Below, in pieces: positions 43,820 to 53,762 of a stretch of DNA of 64,000 bases. The position numbers and the translations under genes were made by a program. The notes beneath the pieces were generated by a model. The model ran no database searches. It worked only from the letters and a program-made list of their open reading frames with translations, and was not told where the DNA came from. Source of the DNA: Smallanthus sonchifolius (lineage: Eukaryota > Streptophyta > Magnoliopsida > Asterales > Asteraceae); NCBI GenBank assembly GCA_023525975.1, contig CM042039.1, positions 15,096,501-15,160,500 on the forward strand. Direction: 5' to 3'. Positions within the stretch are counted from its first letter, which is position 1; every line of letters begins with the position of its first letter.

Positions 43820-45025
43820 ATGTTTATTTTTTGTTTGTTTATGAAAATAGTTTTGGATGTGATGCCTCTCAAGCAACAACCTTCAAAGTTAACTTATGTG
43901 CTTGACATGCAAGGGATCATCCAACATTCAGTTATTTATGACAAAGAGGAAGGGGAAATCGTGCATTGCTTGTCAAAAGAACAGATTGCCGAGCTATTTC
44001 AAATGAATCCTGACGAAGTCATTACTGAAGAGGCATCTGTTTCAACAACTGATTATCCCTCTTCTGACGAACTAGAAGACGTTGATGAGGTTGAAGTCGA
44101 AGACATCACTGATCAAGAATATCCAAAGTACACATCAGTAGATGGTGATGATCTTCCCTCCTTCGTGGACTTATTCACTCAGCAGTCCGACGAGGAGGTC
44201 AACCGCATTATCGACAACAAACAGGATGAAGCCGGTCCCTCCACTATTGACATTGACGAGCTGAATGAACGTAAAATTCAGTGGATGGAATACATGGCCG
44301 AATTAAAAAAGAACTCAAAGTCCTCTCCTCCAACCAAGTACACTAAAGTTTATCGACTCAAAGGACACAAGTCTGATGGTCGTATAATCAGTTGGGCATA
44401 CTTCAACGACTTAAGCTGCTATGCTATAAAAAGAGAGAAGGGCATACAATATTTCAGGTACCCTCATGATTTCAAGACGCTGCCCGCATTTGAAGTAAAT
44501 CAATTGGCGCGTCTAAAGCTTCTATACAGCGAATCTTCCGGTCTATCCGAATGGTTTGAACGTCAATTACAATACGAATACCGGAAGAAGTGGGTGAACT
44601 TCAAGCCACAAATGCCTACACGTTACATTCATAAGGAAAAGGTTCATCCAGTCACCAAGAAGCCCCTAATTATCTTAAAGTGGAAGCCTCCAACGATCAT
44701 GAAGAAGATTCCTTTAAGGAAAATGATCCAGGACTTCTCAGATCAGTTCAAATGGTGGTACTATGATGGGCGTACTGGTGAAGCTGTTATAGTGCTTTGT
44801 AAAGAAGGGTCATGGGAGACCATCAGGGTCTTTGATCCCTTGTGGCTGACCAACTTGTCTGAACAAGATGTTACAACTCTATACAAGTGTCAACCGTTTT
44901 TTGAAGTTGCAGATATAGACCAGGCGTTGCAGTATGTGAAAGTAATACGTATATGCTTTGCTTTTGACATACACGCCGGAGTTAACTGGAAAACTCGTAC
45001 AAAAGAGATGTTGAAGACCAACTAA
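43820..45025 (+). CDS. D ORF2: 401-residue accessory protein, unknown function
   Basis: Intact frame, 106 bp after ORF1. The first ATG (43820) would add a short hydrophobic start (MFIFCLFMKIVLDV); the ATG at 43862 (MPLKQQPSK) is an equally likely start. The N-terminal half is acidic (DELEDVDEVEVED); residues about 170-385 form a basic, aromatic-rich domain with HPVTKK (276-281) and WWYYDGRTGEAVIVL (312-326). Both motifs recur in C at 52617-53225 (HPVTKK, WYWYVDPKTGEAVVI), which shows homology. How ORF2 is translated (splicing, reinitiation) is unclear; a T-rich tract and AG before 43862 would allow splicing. No known domain recognised. Confidence 0.82.
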   Translation: MFIFCLFMKIVLDVMPLKQQPSKLTYVLDMQGIIQHSVIYDKEEGEIVHCLSKEQIAELFQMNPDEVITEEASVSTTDYPSSDELEDVDEVEVEDITDQEYPKYTSVDGDDLPSFVDLFTQQSDEEVNRIIDNKQDEAGPSTIDIDELNERKIQWMEYMAELKKNSKSSPPTKYTKVYRLKGHKSDGRIISWAYFNDLSCYAIKREKGIQYFRYPHDFKTLPAFEVNQLARLKLLYSESSGLSEWFERQLQYEYRKKWVNFKPQMPTRYIHKEKVHPVTKKPLIILKWKPPTIMKKIPLRKMIQDFSDQFKWWYYDGRTGEAVIVLCKEGSWETIRVFDPLWLTNLSEQDVTTLYKCQPFFEVADIDQALQYVKVIRICFAFDIHAGVNWKTRTKEMLKTN

Positions 45026-45059
45026 TGTTAGTTAGGTCATTTTGAAGGGATCTAGGTCC

Positions 45060-45070
45060 AAGGGGGAGTA
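45060..45070 (+). other. D polypurine tract
   Basis: AAGGGGGAGTA directly before the 3' LTR. Confidence 0.88.
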
Positions 45071-45783
45071 TGTAGATGCATAATATGTCCCTAATCCCTT
45101 GTAATATGTATTTCATCTATGTTTAATGTAATTATTTGATGTAGTAATGAAATTACATGTTTATCCTTAATGTTTACTCATATATAATGACTGTGTATTA
45201 AACGATCTGATAAATAGCGATAACGTTGATCAATCGTGCTAATGAAAGGCCCATTCGCACGAATGGATCATGAGAATGATCCATTCGCGCGAATAGCTCA
45301 TGAGAATGATTCATTCGCTAGAATAAGTCATGAGAATGATTCATTCGTACGAATGAACCATTTTGATGATTCATTCTTAAGAATGAACCATTCTGCTGAT
45401 TCATTCGCACGAATGAGTCCATTCACATGGCTCATTCGTACGAATGGCCTCTGCACTATATATATAACTTTCACTTCATGAGCACATACAACACGGAAAT
45501 ACAACAGATATACACATAGAGAGACTGACCAGAGCAGAACCAACAAAACACAAACTCTCTGCACCTGTATTGTCGAATCTCTGTCCGTTGAGAGTTTCCA
45601 GGTCTTGTATCCAACTTCTCTACACCAAAGGGTTGATAGAAACCTTCGTCTCGACATCTAATCCGCTCGTTTCTTAAGACCCGATCCGTGTCATAGATTG
45701 GATTGCCAATCAAATCGGATTCCGCACGATTTGGTTCGGTTAATGTGTTGAATCATTGGATCAAGGTAGATCCCGATCCAACA
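45071..45783 (+). repeat. D 3' LTR
   Basis: 713 bp. I found no difference from 39823-40535 on reading. Its end runs open into the integrase frame of C, so a frame starting at a TTG in the LTR (45756) is a coincidence. Confidence 0.95.
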
Positions 45784-46391
45784 AAAACTCCATCGATACC
45801 CCTTTGGAGCTATTACATATGGATCTGTTTGGCCCCATAAGTATCAGGAGTATTGGAGGTAAGTCATTCTTTCTAGTTGTAACTGATGATTTTTCACGTT
45901 TTTCTTGGGTGCAGTTTTTAGGTACGAAGGACGAAACCGCTGATATTCTTCAATACCTGATCCTGAGCTTGGAATCTCTTTGTAAGTTGAAGGTTAGAAG
46001 AATAAGGAGTGACAACGGAACTGAATTCAAGAATAATTTGATGGAACTTTTCTGTCTCAAGAAGGGGATCCGTCACGAATTTAGTGCCCCGTACACATCT
46101 CAGCAGAATGGAGTTGCAGAACGGAAGAACAGAACCTTGATTGAGACTGCAAGGACAATGCTGTCAGATGCAAAGCTTCCTGTCACTTTCCGGGCAGAAG
46201 CAGTTAATACAGCTTGTCACGTCTTGAACAGAGTTCTGGTTGTGAAGAGGCACAACAAGACTTGTTATGAGTTGATCAACAATCAATCTCCTAATCTTGA
46301 CTATCTAGTTCCTTTTGGTAGTCCATGTTCCTTATTTCTAAAGACTGAAAGTCTAAGTTTCATGCAAAAGCGGTGGAAGGAATCTTTTTAG
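45784..46391 (+). pseudogene. C integrase
   Basis: Continues C after D. The copia integrase core is complete, with all three acidic residues: D in LLHMDLFGPI, D in RSDNGTEFKNN and E in QQNGVAERKNRTL. The region that follows (ETARTMLSDAKLP, HVLNRVLV) is intact to 46391, where a one-base frame change near 46350 stops the frame. This domain inserted the cDNA into the genome. It is not expressible as a polyprotein here because upstream parts are broken. Confidence 0.9.
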
Positions 46392-47281
46392 GATATGTTG
46401 CCAACTCTCCTTGCAAGAGAGTGTACAATATAGGAACTCGTACTGTCGAGGAATGGTTTGAAGTGGATTGTAGTAAACACAGCATTCCACCAGAACCAAC
46501 TGGTCCAGCTTGGGGTTTTGAGTATGATGCGCTATTCAAATCTTTCAATCTTCCAGATTTGTCTACAAATGATGCCGCAAATGTATATGAATTAATTGGT
46601 GGCGGTGATGACTCCAGTTTCTCAACTCGTGCTACTGTACCGATTGTAACTCCTGATTCCAATGCTGCATCTGCATCTGGAACTCATGACAGTGATAACA
46701 GTGAAGATGTTCATGTTGACGAAAATGACGCTCAAGCTAATCCTAACACTTGTGTAGGAAATGAAGCTCCAGCTGATCCAATCAATATTGAATCTTCTTC
46801 TTCTGGAACACAGGACATAGGGGAGTTAAGCACGAACCTTGATTCAGAAATTCAGGAACCGAATGTACCAGAGATGAGAGTACATAAGAATCATCCAATT
46901 GACAACATTATTGGTGATCCTCATTCAGGTGTTCAAACTCGTCATCGAACCATTGCTGAGAACACTAGTCTTTACTCTGAGATACTTGACACTGGTGTCA
47001 TGGAAACATGTCTACATGCTGCATTTGTGTCCCAGTTAGAGCCGAAGAATGTGAAAGAGGCTCTAGCTGACAACTGCTGGATTGAGGCAATGCAAGATGA
47101 ACTATCTCAATTCCAAAAGTTGCATGTGTGGGATTTGGTTGACTTGCCAAGGGGCGTACAACCAATTGGCACCAGATTTGTGTTCAAATGCAAGAAGGAT
47201 GATCATCATGTTGTGGTGAAGAACAAAGCAAGGTTGGTTGTTCAGGGTTTTTATCAGCAAGAGGGCTTGGATTACACATAA
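46392..47281 (+). pseudogene. C integrase C-terminal/linker and start of reverse transcriptase
   Basis: In the shifted frame (from about 46373): EGIFLGYVANSPCKRVYNI, the retroviral-type end of copia integrase, then a long Ser/Asp/Asn-rich linker, then RT start: WIEAMQDELSQF, VWDLVDLPRG, TRFVFKCKKDDHHVVVKNKARLV. It ends at TAA (47279-47281), where copia RT normally has Glu (VYAPVAR follows in frame), a likely G-to-T nonsense change. Confidence 0.88.
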
Positions 47282-48011
47282 GTATATGCCCCAGTTGCTA
47301 GACTTGAGGCCATTCGACTGTTTCTGGCTTATGCCTCATATGTTGGCTTCAGGTCTACCAACTTGATGTGAAGAGTGCTTTCCTGTATGGAAAGGTTCAT
47401 GAAGAGGTCCATGTCACTCAACCTCCCGGCTTTGAAGATCCGCATAATATCAATAAAGTGTATAAGCTCGACAAAGCACTTTATGGTATTCATAAAGCAC
47501 CTAGGGCATGGTATGAGACATTATCTAAACATCTACTGTCTAATGGTTTCGACCGTGGACAGATTGACTCGACCCTCTTCATACGGAAAGCTGGAGGTGA
47601 TATTCTTCTTGTACAATTGTACGTGGATGACATTATCTTTGGGTCTACAAACGAAGAGATGTGTAAGGAATTCGAACAGGTGATGAAGTCCAAGTTTGAA
47701 ATGAGTAACATGGGTGAATTGTCGTTCTTCCTTGGTCTGCAAGTCAGTCAAAGAGAGGATGGCATTTATCTGCATCAAACAAAGTATGTGCAGGACATCT
47801 TGTCAAAATACAAGATGAATGATAGCAGTACTTATGGCACACTTATCCCCGTCAATCATGGTCTGCATCCTGACAAAGATGGAAAGGATGTGGATTGCAA
47901 ATTGTACCGTGGGATGATCAGGTCTCTTTTGTATCTCACAGCTTCAAGGACCGATATAATGTTTGCTGTATGCTTGTGCTCAAGGTTTCAGTCCAACCGA
48001 AGGAGTCCCAT
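47282..48011 (+). pseudogene. C reverse transcriptase core and start of RNase H
   Basis: VYAPVARLEAIRLFLAYASY is followed by a one-base deletion near 47352. The frame 47368-48006 then has DVKSAFLYG-type sequence, the catalytic LYVDDIIFGSTN (about 47620), SFFLGLQV and LYRGMIRSLLYLTASRTDIMF, which leads into RNase H. X3 interrupts at 48012; CCCAT (48007-48011) is duplicated at 50099-50103. Confidence 0.9.
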
Positions 48012-50098
48012 TGTAACATCCCAAAAATAATAAAACGAATAAATATAGCGAGACCGGTGATTTAGTCGGAATATTTAAACAAAAGGGAGCGGGCTTGGGC
48101 TTGGCTTCAATGGGCCGAGGGAAGCCCAGCTATATAAGGGGCAGGGCAGCCCTCTTCTCTGCTCATTCCCCACTCACGCAACTTTTAGAGAGAGAAAGGA
48201 GAGCTCGGGTCTAGAGAGAGAGTTGACGGATCATCCCGGAATTGAGGGAGCACGTTACTGCTAAGCTCATGAGAAGAACCTCCGGATCAGAATCTCGATA
48301 CAGGTAAGGATCTTGCCTAAATCTGAGTTTTTGTTCGTTTTTGGGATTTTCGGGTTTTGGCTAAAAAGGCAACGATTTTGCGAATGGAACTTGAAAATGA
48401 GCTTAGGTATAGCATCTAGAATGAAAACCGAACGTTTTGATCTAAGAAAAGTTGATATACTGACTTGATCAGACTCACATGCAAAAGCTTCAGATTTTTA
48501 GGAAGACAATCTGTGCAGACCCCATCGAAACTACTAGTTTCGATATGTGCAGACCCATCGAAACTACCTAGTTTCGATATGTGCAAACCCATCGAAACTA
48601 CATAGTTTCGATATGTGCAGATCCATATGTGCTGACCCCATCGAAACTACCATAGTTTCGATATGTGCAGAGCCATCGAAACTACCATAGTTTCGATATG
48701 AGCCCACGATCCGAAGTTAAGATTTCACCTAAGTTACTTATCGAAACTACCAAGTTTCGACATACACAACCTATCGAAACTATCAAGTTTCGATATAAGC
48801 AAATCCATCGAAACTACTAAGTTTAAGCATAGGGATGTCTAGTGTCATCTAGGAGCACTACCTTACACGTATGGCTTTATTATAACAGATCGTGAGTGAC
48901 ATTAGTGACGCGCAGTAGCCAGCTAAGAGTATTTCAGAAACTACTTATCCGGTGAGTTCTAGAAGCCCTCTTTTAAATGTTTTAATAATGTTTTTGGGCT
49001 GGTGTGCATACGTAACGATGTAACGATTTTATAAAACGATGTTTATGAAGGTTGTATGTAACGTTTTATAAAATGATGTTTATGAGTGATGTTTTAGAAG
49101 GAAAGGTTATGAAGAAAGTGTTTATGAAATATTTTGCCAAAAGAAGTTTATGAAGTGTGTTAATGAATGAATGAATGTTTTTAATAAAACGTACGAATGC
49201 TTTAACTGAAGTTTTTGAAGTAAAAGAAGCGAAGGTTTATGAAAGTCACAAACGAACGAATCTGCCAATATTCCTTAGGGAATGAAGGTTAAGGGATGGG
49301 AAGTATGTTATGGGCCTTTACCTTTTAGGGGCCTTTGTGGCTGGCCAACTGTTGTACAACTGGGGCGATGACGGTCGTCAAGGGGATTATCGTGATCCTT
49401 GAAGTTTGGTACGATTTACCTTACGGGGTAGTCGTGCTTGAAGTTTGATACTTGCGCCCTACGGGGTGCAGTGCTTGAAGTTTGGTACGCGCTATCCTTT
49501 GGGACGCCGTGCTTGAAGGGTTGTATGACCTAAGTATCGGGCCCTAGGAGTTCCTCACCCGAAGGACAGTACGGTGATGATGGGCCTAGTGGTGGTGATC
49601 CTTAGTTCATTCAACCAGTATGTAACGTATGGATTTGACGGTTACGAGAAGGCGTAGATTCGATATGTTCGTTGGCTTATGTTTATGATGTGTTATGTTT
49701 TGTTATTGCATTACTTTACGTACGCTTTTTATTAAATGAAGTATGAAGTTATGTTTTTGGCAAATTATTCGAAGTTAAAGTTTTATGTTAAAACTAGAAC
49801 TCACCAGCGTAGCTGACTTTTTAGTATGCACATTCAGGTTAAGGCAGGTTATGAGGATGGACGGTGATGCTTGGCTAGCGAGAGGAGTTACCCGACTGAT
49901 TATGAAGACTGGCATCCCGTTATGTTTAGTTATGATGTAATTATGTTTTAAACAATGTTTACGCTTCCGCATGTATGAACAATGATGACGTTATGTTTGA
50001 ATGAAATTTTTCGCTGTGTTATTTGATATTCATGTTTAAGAACTGTTTGTGAATGAGTAAATCCAACAAGTGAGGCCTCTCGGGTTTGGGGCCTTACA
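48012..50098 (+). mobile_element. X3: solo LTR in C RNase H region
   Basis: 2087 bp from TGTAACATCCC to GGGGCCTTACA with a perfect 5-bp duplication CCCAT. TATATAAG at 48131-48138 and a C/T-rich start region show plus orientation. The motif GGTGAGTTCTAGAAGCC (48951-48968) resembles the GTGAGTTCTCACAGCC of X1, so it is a chromovirus-type LTR. It contains eight TCGAAACT/AGTTTCGA dyads. No coding interior. Confidence 0.92.
48527..48830. repeat. X3: TCGAAACT/AGTTTCGA dyad array
   Basis: Eight units of about 33-36 bp (ATCGAAACTA-N-TAGTTTCGATATGTGCAGACC type), the last degenerate. The core is the same as in the T LTR array 2, although spacers and the rest of the LTR differ. Confidence 0.92.
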
Positions 50099-50325
50099 CC
50101 CATATGATAGCTGTAAAGAGGATTTTCTGATACTTGAAAGGGAAACCCCGATTGGGTCTTTGGTACTCTAAGCATCAGTCATTTGACTTCAAAGCCTACA
50201 CTGATTCAGACTATGGCGGTTGTAACCTTGATAGAAAGTCAACTTCTGGTGGATGTCAATTCTTTGGGAGACAGACTGGTTTCTTGGTAGTGTAAGAAGC
50301 AGTCAATGGTTTCTGTCTCAAGAAG
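50099..50325 (+). pseudogene. C RNase H, C-terminal part truncated
   Basis: Frame resumes after X3: KPRLGLWYSKHQSFDFKAYTDSDYGGCNLDRKSTSGG, the copia RNase H core with its catalytic Asp residues, with a stop near 50130 and another near 50294. After about 50320 the expected RNase H end (with the usual AEAEY motif) is missing, and accessory-ORF sequence follows shortly, so a deletion joined them. Confidence 0.85.
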
Positions 50326-52557
50326 ATGGTTGCGAGACAGACTTTGTGGATGGCTGTTGGAGGCAGCGTATGGGATACGTATGGGATACGTTGGTGTGCG
50401 AGATTACTCTTCCTACAAGAAGATGTGGGTGCTAGATCAGTGGAGGTACTTTCCCACGTGATGATCATGTGCATTTCTTCCAGGAAAGCGGGGAAGGATG
50501 CTATGGGTCATGATCTTGCAGCAGCCATGGTTGGCCTGTCTCTCAACAGGGGTTATAACTTCTCTAGATACATCTTCAAAGCCTTAAATGATCAGATCAA
50601 TACAGCTGAGAGGTTTAGATTCCTGTTATATCCAAGATTTGTGCAACTACTGATTGATGATGCGTTGCCAAATCTGCCTACTACTGGGGAGAGATTGCAA
50701 GTAAAACAGGTGGACAAGAGGGTGTTTGCACAATTCTTAAAGCCAGGCAGTGTAGAACCTACCCCTGAGCACACCGCACTCTTTGGCCACCTGATAAATG
50801 ACGCGTATGTGGCACCAGATGATTGGAGATGGTTTAGTCATGACTCTGAGCCTGAACTCAGGGAACATTCTTATGAGCAACAAGAAGAGGAGGACGTTGA
50901 AAGTGCAGATGAATCGTCTGAAGGAGGAGACGAAGAAGCAGTTAATGATGGTGTTGAAGGATCCGACTCCGATTATACAGAGTTTGATTCACCTGATTAT
51001 GATGATGCACCATCACAGGCACATCCGAGAAGATTGACAAAGGTGACCCTTCCTGAGTCATCTTCTAAGAGAAAACGACAATCAACGAGCAGTGAATACG
51101 AGCCAGATTCTGACTCTGACGCTGCTATACAAAGACGAAGACGTGAAAGTATCAATAAACAACGAGGGGATAGGCAGCAACAAGCTATTCCTAGTGAGGT
51201 AGAGGATAGTGCTCAGAGGCAAGTACAAGTATCGGCTGCGAGCACTGATTCAACTTCTACCCCACCTTCACAACAGTTGTACTGGCGAAAGCGGAGAAGG
51301 CCACAGGTAACACTTGATGTGGCGGTCACTTCTATCACAGAGGATATTCTTGTGATAGTGACCCTCCCTGTACCATCTGTCCATGTGGCGGTGACAACTC
51401 CGATTCTTACAGAGTCAGCCACCATCACACCTTACATCACTCCTACAACCATTATCCCATCCATAATCCCTACTACCACCACTGAACCTATCAGTCAACC
51501 CTACAACTATGGAGACTTTACTCAGGGGTTTGACTTTGATACGATCTTCTCATCCCCACTTGATAATGCTGAAGCGTCTACGTCCAGGAATCCTGATCCA
51601 AATGATGCAAGGATAGATACCTTGGAAGCCCAAGTTGCTTCTCTACTGTAAACTGTTCAGAAATCAAGGGAGGAATCTGAGGCTCAACAAGCTCAGATAA
51701 ATTCGTTGGTGGACGAGGTTACTATTTTGAGAAGCCAGAGGGCTAGGATGCAAGAGAGACTAGCAAATGTGATGGCCCAGAATGAACTTCTGATCAACAC
51801 AAACAATATGATTCTGGGACACAGGTCGTCTCTAGAGCTTCGGTTTGACATGTAGCAGAAAGAACACGAAATGATGGTCAAGTTAGTAACTGACCTGACC
51901 GAAAAGCTTGCTGCTCAGGAGGAGAAGGAGAAAGAAAAAGAGAAAGAGAAAGAGAAGGCATCTAAACCTACCGGTGATGAGCCTTGTCATCCGGTTGATT
52001 TGACAAAGGATGATGACAAAGACAAGGATCCTGAAGTCGGTCCTAGTGGAAGTGAGCAACAAGCTTTGGCGATAGTGCCCATTTCTTCTGTTCCAATGGC
52101 TGAGGGGGAGTCGACTCATCAGGAAGGTGGTGATACTTCTGGTGGTGATAAAGGAAAGTCAGTGGCTGATGTTCTGAAAGATCTATCTGACGATGTGATC
52201 TTATTCTTAGAGACTGACTATTCGAAAAAGCACATATCGAGGCTCTCTACAATCTTGAAGAAGGAGAGATCGACTCTGGTGATGATTGGGATGAAGATGA
52301 TGATGTAGTTATTGAAGTTCCCAAGGGCGACGGGGAAGGAGAGTATGAGTTTGAAGATGGAGAGATCTTCGAAGTTCCATCCTTTGAATCTCAGCTCGAC
52401 ACAGGTTCAATCGAGACTACTAGTAATGTTGAAGCATCGACTGAAGCCTCCCCTGCCGACCCTACACCTGTGGATCCAGAGGCACAGAAAAACAAAGATA
52501 TGTCTGCTAGTTCATCAAAGGATCCTGCTCCTGTTTGGTAAAAGACTTCTATCATAG
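50326..52557 (+). pseudogene. C accessory ORF1, homologue of D ORF1, N-terminus deleted
   Basis: From about 50486 the frame matches D ORF1 from residue 155 on: GHDLAAAMVGLSLN, YNFSRYIFKALNDQ, LLYPRFVQLLIDDALPNLP, ALFGHLINDAYVAPDDW. Acidic and Ser/Thr-rich sequence follows, then a coiled coil (51660-51850) and a KEKEKEKEK stretch. Stops at 51649-51651 (TAA) and 51853-51855 (TAG) and a frameshift near 52230 break it; the acidic end (GEIDSGDDWDEDDDVV) is in another phase. About 150 N-terminal residues are absent because of the deletion that also removed the end of RNase H. Confidence 0.82.
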
Positions 52558-53225
52558 ACAAACACGGAGCAACAAAATGATCTTAGCTGTAAGGTTCGAG
52601 GAGGATAAGCAGTTGTTTGCAATCAAGCGAGCTGGGGGGGGTTCAATACTTGAAACCAACCAGCGAAGCTTTCAACTCCTTACCTAGATACGACTTCATG
52701 AACCTTGCAAACCGAGAGCTGTTGGGTCACTCAAATCACGCAGTAGCGATGGGTTTGTGGCATGTTCTACAGCGTGAGGTAAGATCTGGGAAATTCGAGA
52801 TGTTTAAGCCTCAAGTGCCCAAGCGAGTCAAGGACAAGAACGCTAGACATCCTGTGACTAAGAAATGCTTAAAGAAACTGGTATATAAGCCAGTGCTATG
52901 TGAAACCAAGATTCCCCTGAGCAAGTTATCTCAGGATATCCTCGGTAACATATGGTACTGGTACGTAGATCCTAAAACGGGCGAGGCAGTGGTGATTGGA
53001 AAGGTATGGTCAGATAGTGGAAGCTTAGTGCCAAGGGAACTGATCAGAGTATTTGATGAAGTCTGCTTCATAAATTTCGCTGTGAAAGATCTGGAAGCAC
53101 TAGCTGACAGGTACTGCATGCATACGGACGAATGGAAAAAGTTCCTTGCTTCTAAATACGACAAGGTGATCAAGTTTTGCCTTAACTACAAGAAGAAGAT
53201 AGAAGCTAAAGATGCAGAGCTGTGA
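52558..53225 (+). pseudogene. C accessory ORF2, homologue of D ORF2
   Basis: The short frame before 52640 (AVRFEEDKQLFAIKRAGG) is joined to the 52617-53225 frame only by a shift in a run of eight G (52634-52641). The rest is open to 53225: VPKRVKDKNARHPVTKK, WYWYVDPKTGEAVVIG, LIRVFDEVCFIN. These correspond to D ORF2 HPVTKK, TGEAVIV and IRVFDPLWL. Position between pol and polypurine tract is that of the extra 3' ORF in SIRE-like elements. Confidence 0.82.
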
Positions 53226-53252
53226 AGACCGAAGATGATCCAGAGCTGTTGT

Positions 53253-53264
53253 CAAGGGGGAGTT
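53253..53264 (+). other. C polypurine tract
   Basis: CAAGGGGGAGTT directly before the 3' LTR. Confidence 0.88.
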
Positions 53265-53762
53265 TGTTGAAGCACTTTTGTGTGACAAACACTCTGGATA
53301 GAGTCTTAGTTTATTGTATTTCTTTGTACGTATTTGTCTTTGTTTGTAAGCGTCTGTATGTATTAGTTATCGTGTTGTATTTACTAATGCATGTTGATTG
53401 TTGCTTAATTCTCTAAGTGTTTTGCGCACTTAGTATGTGCGCTACTTAGCAAGTACGCAATAATACTCTGCGTACTTGCTAAGTACGCATGAGCAATTTG
53501 CCCTGCGCACTTGCTAAGTGCGCAGAGATCAGGTCTTATATAAATAGGATAGGTTGACAGTAGATAAGTACGCAGACATTGTGCACTCAGTATTTTCTCT
53601 CTGTAACCTTCAAGTGTTTATAATAGACGAAAGTTTAAAGTGATTCTCTTGTCGGTTTACTTTGTGTTGTTTGATTCCCCACCTAGTCACGGGTATTCCG
53701 CACCCGGTCCGACTAGCCAACGCACTTGCATGTGACGATCCATGACACCCGTGGGACCTACA
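53265..53762 (+). repeat. C 3' LTR
   Basis: 498 bp, TGTTGAAGCAC to GGACCTACA, with dyads GCGTACTTGCTAAGTACGC and GCGCACTTGCTAAGTGCGC at 53420-53525 and TATATAAATA at 53537-53546. Confidence 0.92.

Larger units (their letters stand above)
39823..45783 (+). mobile_element. D: LTR element coding only for two accessory ORFs
   Basis: 5961 bp with two 713-bp LTRs that I could not tell apart by reading, flanked by a perfect AAAAC duplication (39818-39822 and 45784-45788). It has a Met primer-binding site and polypurine tract, so it has full reverse-transcription signals. The interior has no gag, protease, integrase or RT. It encodes two intact ORFs (664 and 401 residues), each with a counterpart in the broken 3' ORFs of host element C (50486-53225). 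Leader and LTR are packed with CATTCGNACGAATG palindromes. Identical LTRs imply very recent mobility through proteins supplied elsewhere. Confidence 0.93.
25864..53762 (+). mobile_element. C: SIRE/Maximus-like Ty1/copia element, split by four insertions
   Basis: An old copia element on the plus strand from a truncated 5' LTR (25864-26186) to a full 3' LTR (53265-53762). Removing X2, E, D and X3 leaves about 10.4 kb, with copia order gag, protease, GAG-pre-integrase, integrase, RT, RNase H, plus two extra 3' ORFs. Large size, large zinc-knuckle Gag, Met primer-binding site and extra 3' ORFs fit the SIRE/Maximus lineage. Remaining LTR overlap differs at about 4%, and most frames carry stops or frameshifts. 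Each insertion shows a duplicated 5-bp target in C: GTATT/ATATT for X2, GTCTG for E, AAAAC for D and CCCAT for X3, and in each case the C reading frame resumes on the other side. Confidence 0.92.

Noticed and set aside
45756..45783. Apparent fusion of D LTR end to the integrase frame
   Set aside because: Begins at TTG, not ATG; the in-phase junction is coincidental.
52312..52557. 81-codon frame after accessory ORF1
   Set aside because: The homologous acidic sequence is in a different phase; this frame is a by-product of the frameshift.
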